A stretch of DNA of 64,000 bases, taken from assembly GCF_907164915.1 (NCBI RefSeq), contig NC_061863.1:45109382-45173381 (forward strand). Reading direction: 5' to 3'. Below the pieces are notes generated by a model. That model saw only the letters and a program-made list of their open reading frames with translations. It did no database searches and had not been told where the DNA came from. Positions 1 through 12,582 of the stretch are shown piece after piece. How positions within the stretch are numbered: position 1 is the first letter of the stretch; each line of letters starts with the position of its first letter. A program made the position numbers and the translations under genes. This stretch comes from Impatiens glandulifera (lineage: Eukaryota; Streptophyta; Magnoliopsida; Ericales; Balsaminaceae).

Positions 1-1139
1 AAGAGGAGAGTCAAGATGAGGACGATGATGATGTGGTTGAATTGGTTGGAGTTGGGATGAATAAGGAGAAGAGGAATCGCACTTCGATCAATGGAAGGAA
101 GAAACTTAGACTTAGTCGAGATCAACTCGGTCTGCTTGAAGAAACCTTCAAACTCCAAAGCACTCTTAATACGGTAAATTTACATTCATACCCTTTGGAG
201 TTACATTTTCTTAAGTTAGGACAAGCATGGTTAATCAATAATTAAACTGTAATTTTGATTAAACTTAGCTTTATTTAGAGGTTAACATAATTTATTATAC
301 ATGTTATATATTAGATTTTTTTATTGGCAATATTTATTAATTACACGTGGATAAGTTTGACTCATGATATGACTTTAGTCTAACTTTGTTCTATTAGTTT
401 GACTATTTTTTTTTTTTAACTTTTCCAAAAGTAAAATTGAGATTTTTAGAGATTTACATTTTGAAAGATTAAAAATTATTTATTTTTAATTCTCTTTGTG
501 TGAAATCTAATTTGTCTGGGTAATTCTAGTTTATTAATTAAGGTTAATGCTAACTCAAAGCCTGTTTAACTGTTATATGTTTAGTTTAATTAATCCTTCA
601 TTTCTTCACTAAATTTGTAACGTAGTAAATAATTAATTAACTAATTACTTGACATAGTTAACAATTACTAAATGTTTGGTTCTAAGAGACCAATTGGACT
701 CATTGGTGGTGTTCAAACATATTAATTAAACAAATCAACACTTATCATAATTGATTACTTAATTTACTATATTTCAAATTATGCGAAAATGTTTAGGCCC
801 AGAAACAGGCATTGGCTGAAAGATTGAACTTGCAACCGCGACAAATTGAGGTCTGGTTTCAGAACCGAAGAGCAAGGTACAAGTGTCGTTTGTGTTACTC
901 CTTCAAATTTATTTATTTTTAAATTCGAGAGAAATAATATGTTGTGTTAATTCAGGACGAAGCTGAAACAGACTGAAGTGGACTGTGATTTTTTGAAGAA
1001 ATGTTGCGAAAGATTGAACATCGAGAACCAAAGGCTAAGGAAAGAAGTGCATGATCTTCGCGCAGCGAGAGCTGCTTCTCATCCTGGTTTGCTCTATAAT
1101 ACTGCAACAACATCCAAATCCAGACATACCTTAATCTAG
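1..1139 (+). CDS. HD-Zip class II homeodomain-leucine zipper transcription factor, 3' part
   Basis: Nuclear DNA-binding transcription factor. Three exons are visible: 1-173 (open to the window edge), 797-876 and 956-1139. All junctions are GT-AG and stay in frame. The first exon gives an acidic run ([10 protein letters not shown]) and the first half of the homeodomain ([14 protein letters not shown]). Exon 2 gives helix 3 with the invariant WFQNRRAR. Exon 3 gives [18 protein letters not shown], the class II hinge and the start of the leucine zipper, with leucines about every seven residues. The intron inside the homeodomain and the TEVDC hinge place it in HD-Zip II (HAT/ATHB17-like). The tail after the zipper is only about 25 residues and lacks the CPSCE redox motif usual for the class. 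The N-terminus and promoter lie outside the window. It is transcribed towards the TBL gene. Confidence 0.93.
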
Positions 1140-1505
1140 TCGCATGCTAAAGTCTTCGTCAACAATAATAACAAACGATCCTAGTTATCGTTAATGTGTT
1201 TCTTCGAACTTTTTTCTTTATTTGATCGAACCATTGCACAACATTTTAGTCTTTTCCTTTTGTTCTGTTTCAAACTTGAACACCATTTTAGCCTTACAAT
1301 TCATCATCTATCTTTTTACATCATTTTTATGTGACTTTCTTTTGGCAAAGTCAAATTATCAACCAAAATATTATAACAATTGACTAATAGTTAACAGTTT
1401 AAGAAACAAAAGTACAATTTCGGAAACAACAACAACAACAATGATTTCTGTTTATGCAAACAAAAACATGTCCCATTCCAACGTGGACGAGTTACACAAA
1501 TATAT
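1140..1505. other. Convergent intergenic spacer
   Basis: Only 366 bases separate the HD-Zip stop from the TBL stop, so this stretch must hold both 3' UTRs. It is AT-rich with a short (AAC)n run near 1425-1440. No other feature is seen. Confidence 0.6.
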
Positions 1506-3283
1506 TCATTGTTGATCATCTTCTGGGGCAGCAACCTTATTAGCCTGATGGGAAATCAAAACCGCATAAATAAGTTCATTCCAAGCATCTGGCACACCGG
1601 GAAGGCACCAATGGCTACAATCTTGGCGTCGGTTTGATACCTTCCTACCACTGGTCAGATTCTTTCCATATACAGAAGGGTGTCCATCCTTTCGAAAATT
1701 AGTCAAGTGTGTGACGTTCAAAAGCACAACAGGAACTTTCATCTCCTTGATCACCTCTTCAGTTATCTTCATCTTAATGGGATAAGTATCGAGAAAAGAA
1801 CCTGTTATCGTCGAAATGGGTTCCTTTTCTCCATTACATGATCCACCCGAATCCCAATCACCGCCCCTATACACAAAAGAAACATATCAGGGTTTAGACT
1901 AGCACTTATGCAAACATAAATGTGAATTTACTACTTATTACCTAAAATGGGCAGATGAATAACCACGGTAGATAACCAAGTTATTGTCAGGATTAAGATT
2001 ATTATCAATCCAACTTGCCCATGTTTTCAAAGACTTCCTATAAGCTTCCAATGCATCAAACTGAGGATATATAAAGTCACCTTCTTTATAGTAGTTTTTC
2101 CTGTAAACACCCAATTAAGTCATCATCATGATTCTCATCTCGCCCGAATATACATATATAATGATATAATCATCGGAGAAGAGCATACCGGCGACATACC
2201 CACGGGCAGTTTTACCATGAGTCCACCAATGGCCGGTGTTGAAGACAAGAATGTCAGCTTTCTTCCACCTGTTGGCTGACTTGTCAATTTGATCAATTGA
2301 AAGGGTTGGATTCGAATTCCCATCTCCATTAATCCTGGTCCCTTCTTTAACAAGGAAATGAGACCGAACAAATTCAACAGTGCAGTTATGTTGAGGAAAT
2401 TTGAAGATATAGAAACCTCTCCCTTTTGTAATCTTGTAACCATGAACCTCATACATTTCACTTTTATTCTGAAGACCTTCGCGAAGAACGCATAGGAGAG
2501 ATTCAAACTGATTTCTATTCATGGAATCCCCAACCAACATCAGCCTTTTACCTCTTAATCTCATCAAGAAGTCACTTGCATTAAACCTGCAGGGGATTCA
2601 TTTAATGATTCCAATAAACATTAGTTCTTTCATCCTTGCTAATACAGTCTACAGAAGTAAAAATCAAATCACCTAAGGAGATCGCAGCCGTTGGGTTTCC
2701 ATCGCCATCTCATGTAATCTTCATCGAGTCTTCCATTGTTTTGACAGTCGAACGCCTCGTCAACGTAAGGACAAGACCCGGGTTTGTAAATCGGGTGATG
2801 TTCTTCGTCTTTCACCCAATTCCCATCATACAAATCGCAATCTTTTGATGTTTTCAGAAATGTCTTTACAGCAGTATTGTCGGTGAATATGGGTTTCTCA
2901 TTTTCAGTAGTTTGGATGACTTCAGTCATCATATCTCCTGATTTGATCAATAACCCATTATTTCCTGAATCATCATCTGAAGATTTTGCATCCCTGTTAT
3001 TGTCAGATTCAGGTTCTGAAATCAAAGAACTGTTCTTGTTCTTGTTCTTGTTGTTATTCAGTACTAGTGGTTCCTTCTCTGGCGGGGAAGTGGGAGGGGA
3101 TGATGGATCTGAGTAGAGGCCGAGATCGTCGTAGTGATTTACAAATGTGGGTTGAAGTGCTTGTTTACCTAGAGGCAAGATGAATGTGAAGATAAAGAAG
3201 AAAAGAGGGAAAGTGAAGATGAGAAGCATGAAAGGGCTTTTCAGGTGGATGAACGTCGCCGGTGAGGAAGTTGTCGCCATCAT
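1506..3283 (-). CDS. Trichome birefringence-like (TBL/DUF231) polysaccharide O-acetyltransferase
   Basis: Probable Golgi type II membrane enzyme that O-acetylates a cell-wall polysaccharide (xylan, mannan or pectin, depending on subgroup). Four exons in transcription order: 2673-3283, 2200-2586, 1942-2100 and 1506-1866. All are GT-AG and sum to 1518 nt (505 aa). Residues about 15-37 form one hydrophobic anchor, followed by an Asp/Ser/Asn/Lys-rich stem. The PMR5N domain starts at about residue 149 ([18 protein letters not shown]). The esterase GDS motif is at 223-225 ([13 protein letters not shown]) and the DxxH motif is D468/H471 ([15 protein letters not shown]), so both catalytic blocks are intact. 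ATG 3283 lies just before the anchor. An out-of-frame ORF starting at 3452 overlaps it and is probably leader sequence. The HPSVYGK motif suggests the TBR/TBL1-6 group; exact substrate unknown. Confidence 0.93.
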
Positions 3284-5144
3284 CGCTCAATATTGACCCT
3301 TTTCTTTGTTGGACATCTGGGTTTTGATGAAGAAGAAGGAAGAAAGAAAGAAAGATCCAAGAACATAGCATAGAGAAGATCGGATTGAGTAACAGTGACA
3401 TTTTTTTATTTTTTATTTGTTTTTTCAAGAAAAGGATAGATTGAATAAACACAGGAAAACATGGGAAAACTGTTCATAAAATAGTAGTCAAATTAATTAA
3501 GTTATAAAATTGTTATTTATTTATTTTTATAAAGTATAGATTGTTTGGAGATTGTAACTATCATTAAAATTGTGTGGGCATCATCTTTCATGGTACAAAA
3601 TAGTACAATACAAGATCTCAAGAGTTTAAGTGAGATCTTTCCTAAAATAAAAATTTCCTCAATGCAACTATCTTTTTATATATTTTCAAAAATAAATATA
3701 TTTTGCAAAGATGACAAAAACAAACATGTTTTTTACATCTCTTTAAAAAAATAATGAAGTTTAAATTAATAAAAATTATTATAAGTTACCCCTCAAATAA
3801 TATATGAAACCATCACCACTACTCTTGTGATCACCCTAAATCAATAATGTAAACAACTCACTACATAAAAAAAAATCATGAGGACTATGTATGATATTTT
3901 TCAAATGTAATTGATGTAGTTAAGAAGTTTATAAACTATTTTTATATTAAATAAATGCAGTCACAAATATTAAAAATTACAATTTTAAATATAAGTATTA
4001 TTATAACTCATGCACACTATTTTAAATATATGTATTATTATAACTCATGCACGCGTTAAAACTAAAATTACCAATTAATTTGAGTGTTAAATTTAAAATC
4101 AAAATTGATGTATTTTTCATGTATGTAAAATCATTTAAAAGTAAAATAATTAAGAGTTGCAAAATTGAAAAGAATATTAGATTTATTCTCGATGTTGGAA
4201 TTATTTTTAAAATTTATATATAACGTAAAAATATTATATGCTTAACGTTAATAAAAGTTCTCACGATATTAAGAAAGCAATGTTTATTTTAGCTAGCTAA
4301 CTATTCATCTCTTCTAGAACTTCATTGCAAATCTTATTAGGCTTAAAATTAATCATATTTTACTGACATCAATATCTTTTACTTTCAACACCCGTTTTTA
4401 TTATGTCATTTGACAGTATATGAAAAATCGAATAAATATTTTGAACGATATAATTTGAACATCCCAACATTTTCTTTACAAAATTATGTTATTTCTGGTA
4501 AATCGTACAAATATAATTTTTTATTTAATTTATAATAAATAATAGAAAAAGACGTTCTGAAATGTTAAAGAAGACCTAGTAATCAAGTAAATTATCTTTG
4601 TTAAAAAATATCTAAGAAGAAAAAAGTGTCAGAGTAAAATAGATGGTTAACCTAAAATGTCATCTATCGGCCTAAGGTTTGCCACAAAATGTGAAATCTC
4701 ATTACCTGTACATAAAGATGAAAAGATGGGACATATTTACATATTTTAGATTTAGGCAACTTTTTCTCACGCGTAACAAATTTTTAATTGTAAAACTTAG
4801 ATATACAAATATCATAATTTTAGGTGATGAATGAATTTAAAAAGTGGTACAACCTCAATGATTATCATTTAGTATTCTTCCATTCTAAAAATATTAAAGT
4901 TTGTAAGTAATAATAAGATAATTAAAATAGCTTATTCAACCAATTTTCTATTAATTCCATTATATAGATTATGGTTGACCCAAAGACACAACATCAACTT
5001 AGTAAGGATTTTACCAAGTTTTAAGTTGAAACAATGATTGTTTTGTATTAGAACATATCCAAAAAGATCAATAATCGTTTTATCATTACTTAACATTTAT
5101 TTTCAATCACATCTCAATGGCATAAAAACAACGAAAATCACTGA
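3284..5144. other. AT-rich intergenic region
   Basis: Holds the TBL promoter side and the 3' flank of the kinase pseudogene. Pyrimidine-rich sequence follows the TBL start codon side. Two near-identical copies of tattattataactcatgcac lie near 4000 and 4035. No convincing coding sequence or transposon end was seen. Confidence 0.5.
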
Positions 5145-6765
5145 TCATGGGGAGTCGGTCTTAAGAGAGGAAGACAAAATCTCAGAAATGGTATCCCAAT
5201 AGAACATTTCCTCTTCCTTTTTCGGTTCCCTTTCCATGTAATCCCGACATGTTAGAAGTGCAACAATCTGAGACATCGGTGGTCTAGCATTTGGACGAGG
5301 TTGAATGCACAAGAAAGCAACATCTATAGCCCTCATAACATCTCTATCACAAAAAACATCAACTTTCATCTTCGGATCAAGTAACTCAAGCACCCTTCTC
5401 CTCTCTCGCATTCTCCATGCCTACATCCCAATAAAAAAACAACGAGTTTTCAAATAACACAACATTTAAACAAAAATTCAATTCATGGGAGACATACATA
5501 TTCAGGAAGGTACTGCATTTCTCGCGGTTGAGTTAAATCTGTGTTTTTTCGACCACATATTATTTCAAGAACAACAACTCCAAAGCTATAAATATCAGCC
5601 TTTTCAGTTAACTCCCCTCGAATTGCATATTCAGGTGCAGTATAACCTCTGCAACAATACACAGTAAAATGAATCTAACACATGACCTTATTGTCTGTTC
5701 TAAGTGTAGCAATTTTGACACTTAACTTACAAGGTTCCTGCAAAATTTGTGCTGAGATAAGCTTGATCATCTGGGAAGAATCTAGCCAGACCAAAATCAC
5801 TAATCTTTGGTTGAAACTTGTCATCAAGAAGAATGTTGTTAGCTTTTATGTCACGATGCACGATTCTAACAGGGGAGTCTTCGTGCAGGTATTGTAAACC
5901 ACGAGCAACACCGATTATTATTTGAAAACGAGTGTTCCAATTCAACTCTTCTTGCTGTTTCCCTGCTCCATGATCTTATAATAGTTAATTTGTTTTCCAA
6001 AGAAGACAGAAATGGGGAGATTAATAGTAATAATAATACCATATATGAAGAGGTCTAAACTCCTATTCTTCATGTATTCGTATCAAGCAGGCGTTGAGAA
6101 CCTTTAATGCAACATCCATGGAGGCGGACTAGATTCTTGTGTTGTATGATTGTGATCATACTCACCTCTGCCAAGAACTCAGATTCTCCTTGATGAGATT
6201 TTTCATGTAATAGTTGTTTCACAGCAATCATTCTCCCGTCGATCAGCTTACCCTGTAAATTAATTATTCGAAAGCTAAGATATTGATTAGTCAATGCCGA
6301 TGAAATGGTCCAATGTTCATCTCAATTTTACCCGGTAGACTGAACCGAATCCACCTCTTCCGAGAAGATTAGTTTCGTGGAACTTGTTTGTTGCCTTCTT
6401 TAATGTATGGAACTCAAAATAAGTTATTAGACCTGTAAGAAAGTATGATAACAAGTTAACAACAACTTGTTTATGGTGTGTGTATTGAATGAATCTGATT
6501 ATAAAATGTTCTTATTACCTTGGTTCCTTCCGATTGGTGTCGTCTTGGCCGATGATCTATGCTTTGAGGGTGTTGTTAGTTTTCGAGAAATAAGTAAGAT
6601 GATGATGATGATGATTAGAATAAGAAGGACGAGAAGTGCTCCAAGGAAAAAGAATACGATTGCAGTTTGCTGCTTCTGGATCTTGTTGTTTGAAGGTGAT
6701 GCAGGGACAGGGATGATTCGGTGTAAAACCACCACCGGTTGTCGACCCATATCTCTGTGTTTCAT
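5145..6765 (-). pseudogene. Receptor-like serine/threonine kinase with a one-base frameshift
   Basis: Membrane kinase of the CRK-like/DLSV type with a very short outer region. Exons in transcription order: 6332-6432 preceded by 6519-6765, then 6040-6252, 5731-5974, 5498-5648 and 5145-5420. All use GT-AG. Exon 1 codes a hydrophobic membrane span (AIVFFFLGALLVLLILI). Kinase landmarks follow: glycine loop GRGGFGSVYRG, the AVK lysine, [22 protein letters not shown] and APEYA, so it is an RD kinase. In exon 3 the conserved LLVYEY is disrupted because one A is missing between 6083 and 6084 on the + strand, which brings a stop a few codons later. The exon sum is 1232 nt; one extra base makes it divisible by three, which supports a recent single lesion or an assembly error. 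An out-of-frame ATG at 6820 could act as an upstream ORF. Without the lesion it would be about 410 aa. Confidence 0.82.
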
Positions 6766-7454
6766 CGCTTTGCTCTGCTGCTGCTGCTGCTGCTACTTGA
6801 GGAGACTGATTTAGCGCCATGGGAAGGATCGAAAGATTAAATATTTCGGTGAATACAAAGCTTCAACTTAATTAGCTGTCGTATGAGCAGAAATGAGAGT
6901 GCTTGCTGCTGTGAATGCTATCTTCGTTGTTTCTTCTTCTTCTCAAACGGCACTTCATTTGCCTTAGCCTGTTCTTCTCCCTTAATTATTATACACATTA
7001 GTAGAGTTATCTACTAGCATTATCATATCCTTTCACGACTTTCTCTTCACTATGTTACACATTTATAAGATTTTTTTTTTCTTTCATTTTTTCATAATAT
7101 CTATCATTAACAATTTCTCTCATTCATTCATAATACATCTTTCATTCTATCATATTATTTTTATTATTATTTCTCTTTTATTCACGACTGTAATTTTCTC
7201 TCAAAGTAGTTTATACATTCTACGGGTAAATTAAAATACATTTTCATTTCTCCTATCTATATTACTTTTAGTTTTAGATAATTCTAATTTCATTTTGATT
7301 TAAGAAAATTCGGCAACAAAGAATGAAAAACTCTTTTTATATATCATGTTTTGGAATATTGAAAAGTTAGGATGATTTCATATTTTCATTTTAAAATATC
7401 ATGTTTTGAAAGTTGAATAGATATGGAAGTTTGATATTTCATTTTGAAAAATAA
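6766..7454. other. Upstream region of the kinase pseudogene, then AT-rich spacer
   Basis: Contains the presumed promoter and leader of the minus-strand kinase, including a (GCT)n/(CAG)n run at 6775-6795 that is read as polyalanine only in the out-of-frame upstream ORF. The rest is T-rich, low-complexity sequence with no supported gene. Confidence 0.4.
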
Positions 7455-7651
7455 ATTTGGTTTGAATTCGACATCGAATTCGTGCTCGAGTTCGAGCTTG
7501 AAAATTTATTTTTTATTCATGTTTTCGAGTCAAGCTGGACTTGTAGATAAATAATCGAGTCGAACTCGAACTCAAATTTGTAAATCCTTTCGAGTCGAGC
7601 TAATAAATACTTAATCGAGTCAAGTTCGAGCTCAGCTCATTTTCAGCCCTA
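7455..7651. mobile_element. Truncated hAT-type MITE end (TCGAGTTCGAGC-rich)
   Basis: Dense TCGAGTTCGAGCT motifs finish with CAGCCCTAG at 7651. Read on the other strand this gives TAGGGCTGAAAATGAGCTG, the form of TIR seen on plant hAT-like MITEs. No matching left TIR or 8-bp duplication was found, so the left end appears lost. Confidence 0.45.
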
Positions 7652-7717
7652 GATGGAGATGTGGTTTGCCGAGAGATAAGAGGCCAGTAACATTGGATCG
7701 TGAGGTCACGAGACTAG
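7652..7717. repeat. Left remnant of satellite array 1
   Basis: GATGTGGTTTGCCGAGAGAT and the following AAGAGGCCAGTAACAT match the units of the array at 12583-13990. The stretch ends exactly where the copia 5' LTR begins, so the two parts were one array before the insertion. Confidence 0.8.
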
Positions 7718-7894
7718 TGTTGGGTTTTGTTTGGGCTCCCAATTATGAAAAAAGTCCAAGAGTGGTTCAAGTTCACTTTTAATTCATTAAGGGTATTATA
7801 ATATTTAAAGAGTTATGTTATAACCTAATTGCTCTAGTATTTAAAAAGCAATTAAAAGTTTGCTCTAGGATTATAATATACGTTTTCCCCAACA
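7718..7894 (+). repeat. Copia 5' LTR (shortened)
   Basis: Begins TGTTGGGTTTTG and ends CCCCAACA. It matches the first about 140 bases and last about 25 bases of the 3' LTR but lacks the roughly 490 bases between, so this copy has an internal deletion. Confidence 0.85.
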
Positions 7895-7896
7895 AA

Positions 7897-7908
7897 TGGT
7901 ATCAGAGC
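7897..7908 (+). other. Copia primer binding site
   Basis: TGGTATCAGAGC, two bases after the LTR, is complementary to the 3' end of initiator tRNA-Met, the usual primer of plant copia elements. Confidence 0.85.
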
Positions 7909-7938
7909 TGAGTTAGCTGTTTTGGACTTGACTGAAAT

Positions 7939-10900
7939 ATGGAGATAAACACAAGTATGATAATTTTATTGAATGACTAAAATTATCAAATTTGGAAAAG
8001 AAAGATGAAAGATCTGTTATTTGTTAAGGCTTACACTTATCCATTTTTGGTAGTGAGAAACCTGCATCAAAATTTGATGAGGAATGAAGTTTTGAGCATG
8101 AACAGGTGTGTGGTTTATTCGTCAGTTTGTTGAAGAGAATATTTACAACCACATCCAACATGAGACAAATGCACAATTTTTATGGAATAAACTTGAAAAT
8201 TTATATGTTTCAAAGACTGGAAGTAATAAATTATTCTTGCTTAGAAATTAATTCATTTGAGATATAATGATAGGACTTCTCTGGTTGATCATTTAAATGA
8301 GTTTTAGGGTGTTCTTGATCAGATGTCATGCATGGGAATTAAGTTTGAAGATGATATTCAAGGACTTTGGTTATTGACTACTCTACCCGATTCGTGGGAA
8401 ATGTTTAAGGTTTTTCTTTGTAATTAGTTGCTAATGTGTAGTAACTCTACAGATGGCCAAAGGTGGCGTCATACTCATGAATGAGGAATTGAGAAGAAAA
8501 CATCAAGGGTCTTCGATAAATTCAAATGTGTTGGTTACTGAAAATAGGGGAGACAAGTGAACAAGGGTGGAAAAGACAATGCGAGATATAAGGGTCGAAG
8601 TAAGTCCAAATCAAAGTACAAGTCAGATGAATGTTATCATTGAGGTAAAATGGGGCACATTAAGAAAGAATGCTTTAAGCTGAAACGCGAAATGAGCGTA
8701 TCTAATCAAAATAAAGGCGTTGGTGAAGATCGCGTGTCAATAGAGACTTCAAATGATCTCGTCACTGTCTACGATGAGAATATAATTAACCTTGTATGTA
8801 ATGAGTCGAGTTGGGTGTTTGACACCGGAGTTTCCTTATATGTTACGCCAAGGAAAGATTATTTTACATCTTATACTTCAAGTGATTTTGAAGTATTGAA
8901 GATGGGTAACGACGACTTAAGTAAGATTATTGGTATTTGTGACGTTTGCTTGGATTCTGGTAATGGGTCGAAATTATTACTTAAAGATGTTCGACATGCT
9001 CCAGATATTAGGCTGGATTTGATATCAATTGGAAAACTTGACGATGATGGTTTCACGAGTAGTTTTGGTTCTGGAAAATGGAAACTTTCTAAAGGTAACT
9101 TGATTATAGCTCGAGGAGAGAAATATTCTAATTTATATTTGATGCAAATTTTGATATGTAAGGATAGTGTGAATGTTGTACGGAGTAAAGATGCTTCCAA
9201 ATTATGGCACCGAAGACTTGGTCACATTAATGAAAAGGGGTTGAATCTGTTGGTTAAGAAAAATGCTATTTCTGGTTTGAGTGAGACTGATTTGGAGAAA
9301 TGTTATCATTGTGTTGCTGAAAAACAAACTAGAGTATCGTTCAAGCATAATCTTTCTTCAAGAAAGTCAAAAGTCTTAGAGTTGGTGCATTCAGACGTTT
9401 GTGGTCCTTTAAAGGTACAGACTATTAGTGGTGCTCTTTATTTTGTAACGTTTATGGATGATCATTACAGGAATATTTAGGTATATGTTTTGAAGTCTAA
9501 AGATGAAGTTTTAGACAAGTTCAAAGAGTTCCATGCTCTTGTTGAAACAGAGACCGGGAAGAAGATCAAGTACATTCGTAATGATAATGGTGGTGAGTAT
9601 TGAGGTCCATTTGATGCATACTACAGACAATAAGGGATCAGACATCAGAAAAAACCTCTAAAGACTCCTCAGTTGAATGACCTTGCAAAAATGATGAACA
9701 TAACAATTGTTGAGAAGATTAGATGTTTGTTTTTAAAAGAAAAATTATATCAAACAATTTGGGGTGAAACATTACTCACATTAGTACATGTCATGTTATT
9801 AATTTGAGTCCTACAATAGTTTTGGACGGTGAAGTTCCAAACAAGGTGTGGACTCATAAAAATATTTCGTATGATCATTTACGAGTATTTGGATGCATGT
9901 GCTCTGTTCACATTTCAAAGGATGAAAGATCAAAGCTAGAGGTGAAGAGTCGAGAATGCATTTTCTTGAGTTATGCCCAAGATGAATTTGGTTACAGATT
10001 ATACGATCCAGTTGCAAAAAAGTTTGTTTGAAACTGTGATGTCATCTTTTATGAAGATGAGACTATTAAAAACATTGATAAAGCTAAAAGTAGTGAGTTG
10101 AAGGGAAAATGTGAGTGGATAAATTCAGATTCAGTTCAATTATCTGTTTCACATAGTTCAATAGAAAATTAGTTGCAATATGATGATTCTCAAGATGAAC
10201 ATGACCTTCAAATAGAGAATATTAGTAACGAGCAAGAGGAACTATCTACAATTCCATCTAGAAGATTGACAAGAGATAGACAACCTTCTACGAAATATTC
10301 TATTAATGAATATGTTTTAGTGACTGATGGGGGAGAGCCAAAGTCATATGAAGAAGCAATGGATAGTGAATCCAAGAACAAATGGGTTGATGCTATGAAA
10401 GATGAGATGCAATCTCTACATGATAATCATACTTTTGAGTTGGTAGAATTACCAAAAGGAAAGAAAGCTTTGAAGAACATGTGAATATATAGACTGAAGC
10501 AAGATGATCCTACTTCAGCTCCATGATACCTCGTTTGGTTGTCAAATGGTTTAGTCAAAGAAAGGGAATTGAATTTGACAAAATTTTCTCTCATGTTGTT
10601 AAGATGACTTCAATCAGAATTATATTGAGTTTGACAACTAATCTTGATTTGGAAGTTGAACAGATGGACGTGAAGATGACTTTTCTTCACGGTGATTTAG
10701 AGGAAGAGATTTATATAGATCAACCTGATGGTTTTGAGGTCAAGGGTAAAGAGAATTGTGTTTGTAATTTTAATAAGAGTTTGTAAGCTTTGAAGCAAGC
10801 TCCACGACAATGGTACAAGAAGTTTGAGTTATTTATGAAACAACACGGATATAAAAAGACTACTTCTGATCATTGTGTGTTTGTGCAAAAATTCTCTCAT

Positions 10901-11897
10901 GATGATTTTGTTATTCTGTTACTTTATGTTGATGATATGCTTATTATTGGTCAAGGTTCTACGAGAATTGATAAGTTGAAACAAGACTTAGGGAAGTCGT
11001 TTCCAATAAAGGATCTTGGACAAGCAAAGTAGATTCTTGGAATTAGAATTTGTCGTGATAGAAAGATAAAAAAAGTTATGGTTGTCTCAAGAAAAATATA
11101 TTGAGAAAGTGTTACAAAGATTCAATATGGAGAATGCTAAAAGTGTCGACACACCTTTAGCGACTCATTTTAAATTGAGCTCTGAATATAGTCATTCAAA
11201 TGATGATGAGAAGGAATATATGAAGAATGTCCCCTATAGTTCAGTTGTTGGTAGTCTTATGTATGTTATGGTTAGCACGAGACCAGATCTAGCTTATGAT
11301 GTTGGTACTATCAGTAGATTTCTTTTAAATTCAGGAAAAGAACATTGGGAAGCAGTGAAGTGGATATTGAGATATCTCAGAGGCACATCAAGTATGAGAC
11401 TTTGCCTTGGAAATGAGAATCCGAATTTAATTGGTTATACTAACTCAGATATGGCAGGTGATGTTGATTCAAGAAAATCCACTTCAGGCTATTTGATTAA
11501 TTTTGGAGGGGGAGCTATTTCTTGGCAATCGAAACTACAAAAGTGTGTTGCGTTGTCAACCGCGGAGTCTGAACTTATTGCAGCAACGGAAGCTTGTAAG
11601 GAGCTGATTTGGGTTAAAAAGTTATTATTTGAACTTGGTATTGTTCAAGAAAGGTATGTGCTTCTCTATGATAGTCAAAGCGCTATTTATCTAGCGAAAA
11701 ATTTAACATTTCATTCTAGATCTAAACACATTGATGTAAGGTATCATTGGATACGGGATGCGTTAGATGAAAAGTTGTTCATTTTAGAAAAGGTGCATAT
11801 AGATAGTAATGTCGCTGATATGATGATTAAGGCACTACAACAAAGAAAGTTCAAGTTTTGTTGTTTAAACGCTGGGTTGACATCATCTTTCTCATAG
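7939..11897 (+). pseudogene. Copia gag-pol remnant
   Basis: Starts at ATG 7939 and hits a stop within about 15 codons. Pieces recognised: zinc knuckle near 8630-8675 with its second Cys codon replaced by TGA; aspartic protease with FDTGVS near 8818; GAG-pre-integrase LWHRRLGHINEKG near 9205; integrase core from HSDVCGPLK to NDNGGEY (9390-9600); reverse transcriptase with LLYVDDML near 10925; RNase H with STAESELIAATEACKE near 11560. Stops at about 9478, 9601, 10029, 10483, 10783 and 11030 and small shifts break it into short ORFs. Several stops stand where Trp is normal, as expected from C-to-T decay of methylated DNA. Confidence 0.9.
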
Positions 11898-11901
11898 TTG
11901 T

Positions 11902-11913
11902 GAGGGGAGAGTT
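11902..11913 (+). other. Copia polypurine tract
   Basis: GAGGGGAGAGTT directly before the 3' LTR, in the position of the plus-strand priming site. Confidence 0.65.
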
Positions 11914-12582
11914 TATTGGGTTTTGTTTGGGCTCCCAACTATGAAAAAGGCCTAATAGTGGTTAAGTTCACTTTTAATTCATTAAGGGTATTATAATATT
12001 TTAAAGGATTATGTTATAACCTAATTGTTCTAGTATTTAAAGAGCGAAAGTCGTCATTAAGAAGCAGAAATAAAAAATTAAAAGAGAGGAGGAAAGAGAA
12101 AATATTGTAGCAGATTTTCGTCTACAGCCGCGCAGGGTTTATCAAACTAACGATTAGAGATTCAAACGGAGTCCGATTGCGCTGAAATTTTGTCGAGAGG
12201 TTGATAACTCATTCCTCTACATTTTTAATGGTCGGATCAAGGTTTGGACGTCTCGAAGTTTTTTTCTGAGGCTTAAAGGTTCTGCCTAATTTGAGTTTTT
12301 TATTTGACTTGTTTCGGACCAAAAAGTTATATCTTTTTGGTTATTCCCTTTTATCTTTCTACGGAATTAAAAAGTTGTTATACCTTGATTGTATTCCCGA
12401 CTCTGATTATAGTGAAGCTTGAACTGGACGTAAAGTCCCGTGATTTTTACTCCTTGATTTGAGGAGGTTTTTCACATAAAAATATTGTGTGTGCATTGTG
12501 TTATTTATTTCCGTTTTTACTTGTGATTTATTTGCTCCTAAGTTTTTCAATCAAGTAGGGAATATATATGTTTTTCCCAACA
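11914..12582 (+). repeat. Copia 3' LTR (full length)
   Basis: Begins TATTGGGTTTTG (second base mutated from G) and ends TTCCCAACA; 669 bp against 177 bp for the 5' copy. Confidence 0.85.

Larger units (their letters stand above)
7718..12582 (+). mobile_element. Ty1/copia LTR retrotransposon, decayed
   Basis: A complete but dead element. LTRs are at 7718-7894 and 11914-12582, with a tRNA-iMet-type primer site at 7897 and a polypurine tract before the 3' LTR. The order gag zinc knuckle, protease, integrase, RT, RNase H is that of copia. Flanks are ACTAG (7713-7717) and ATTAG (12583-12587), a 5-bp target duplication with one mismatch. Many in-frame stops, often where Trp or Cys is expected (e.g. 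the knuckle CYH-stop-GKMGH near 8640), show it cannot make a polyprotein. It split satellite array 1. Confidence 0.93.

Noticed and set aside
3165..3452. Minus-strand hydrophobic ORF upstream of TBL
   Set aside because: Out of frame with the TBL start and overlapping its first exon; probably leader. An upstream-ORF role is possible but not shown.
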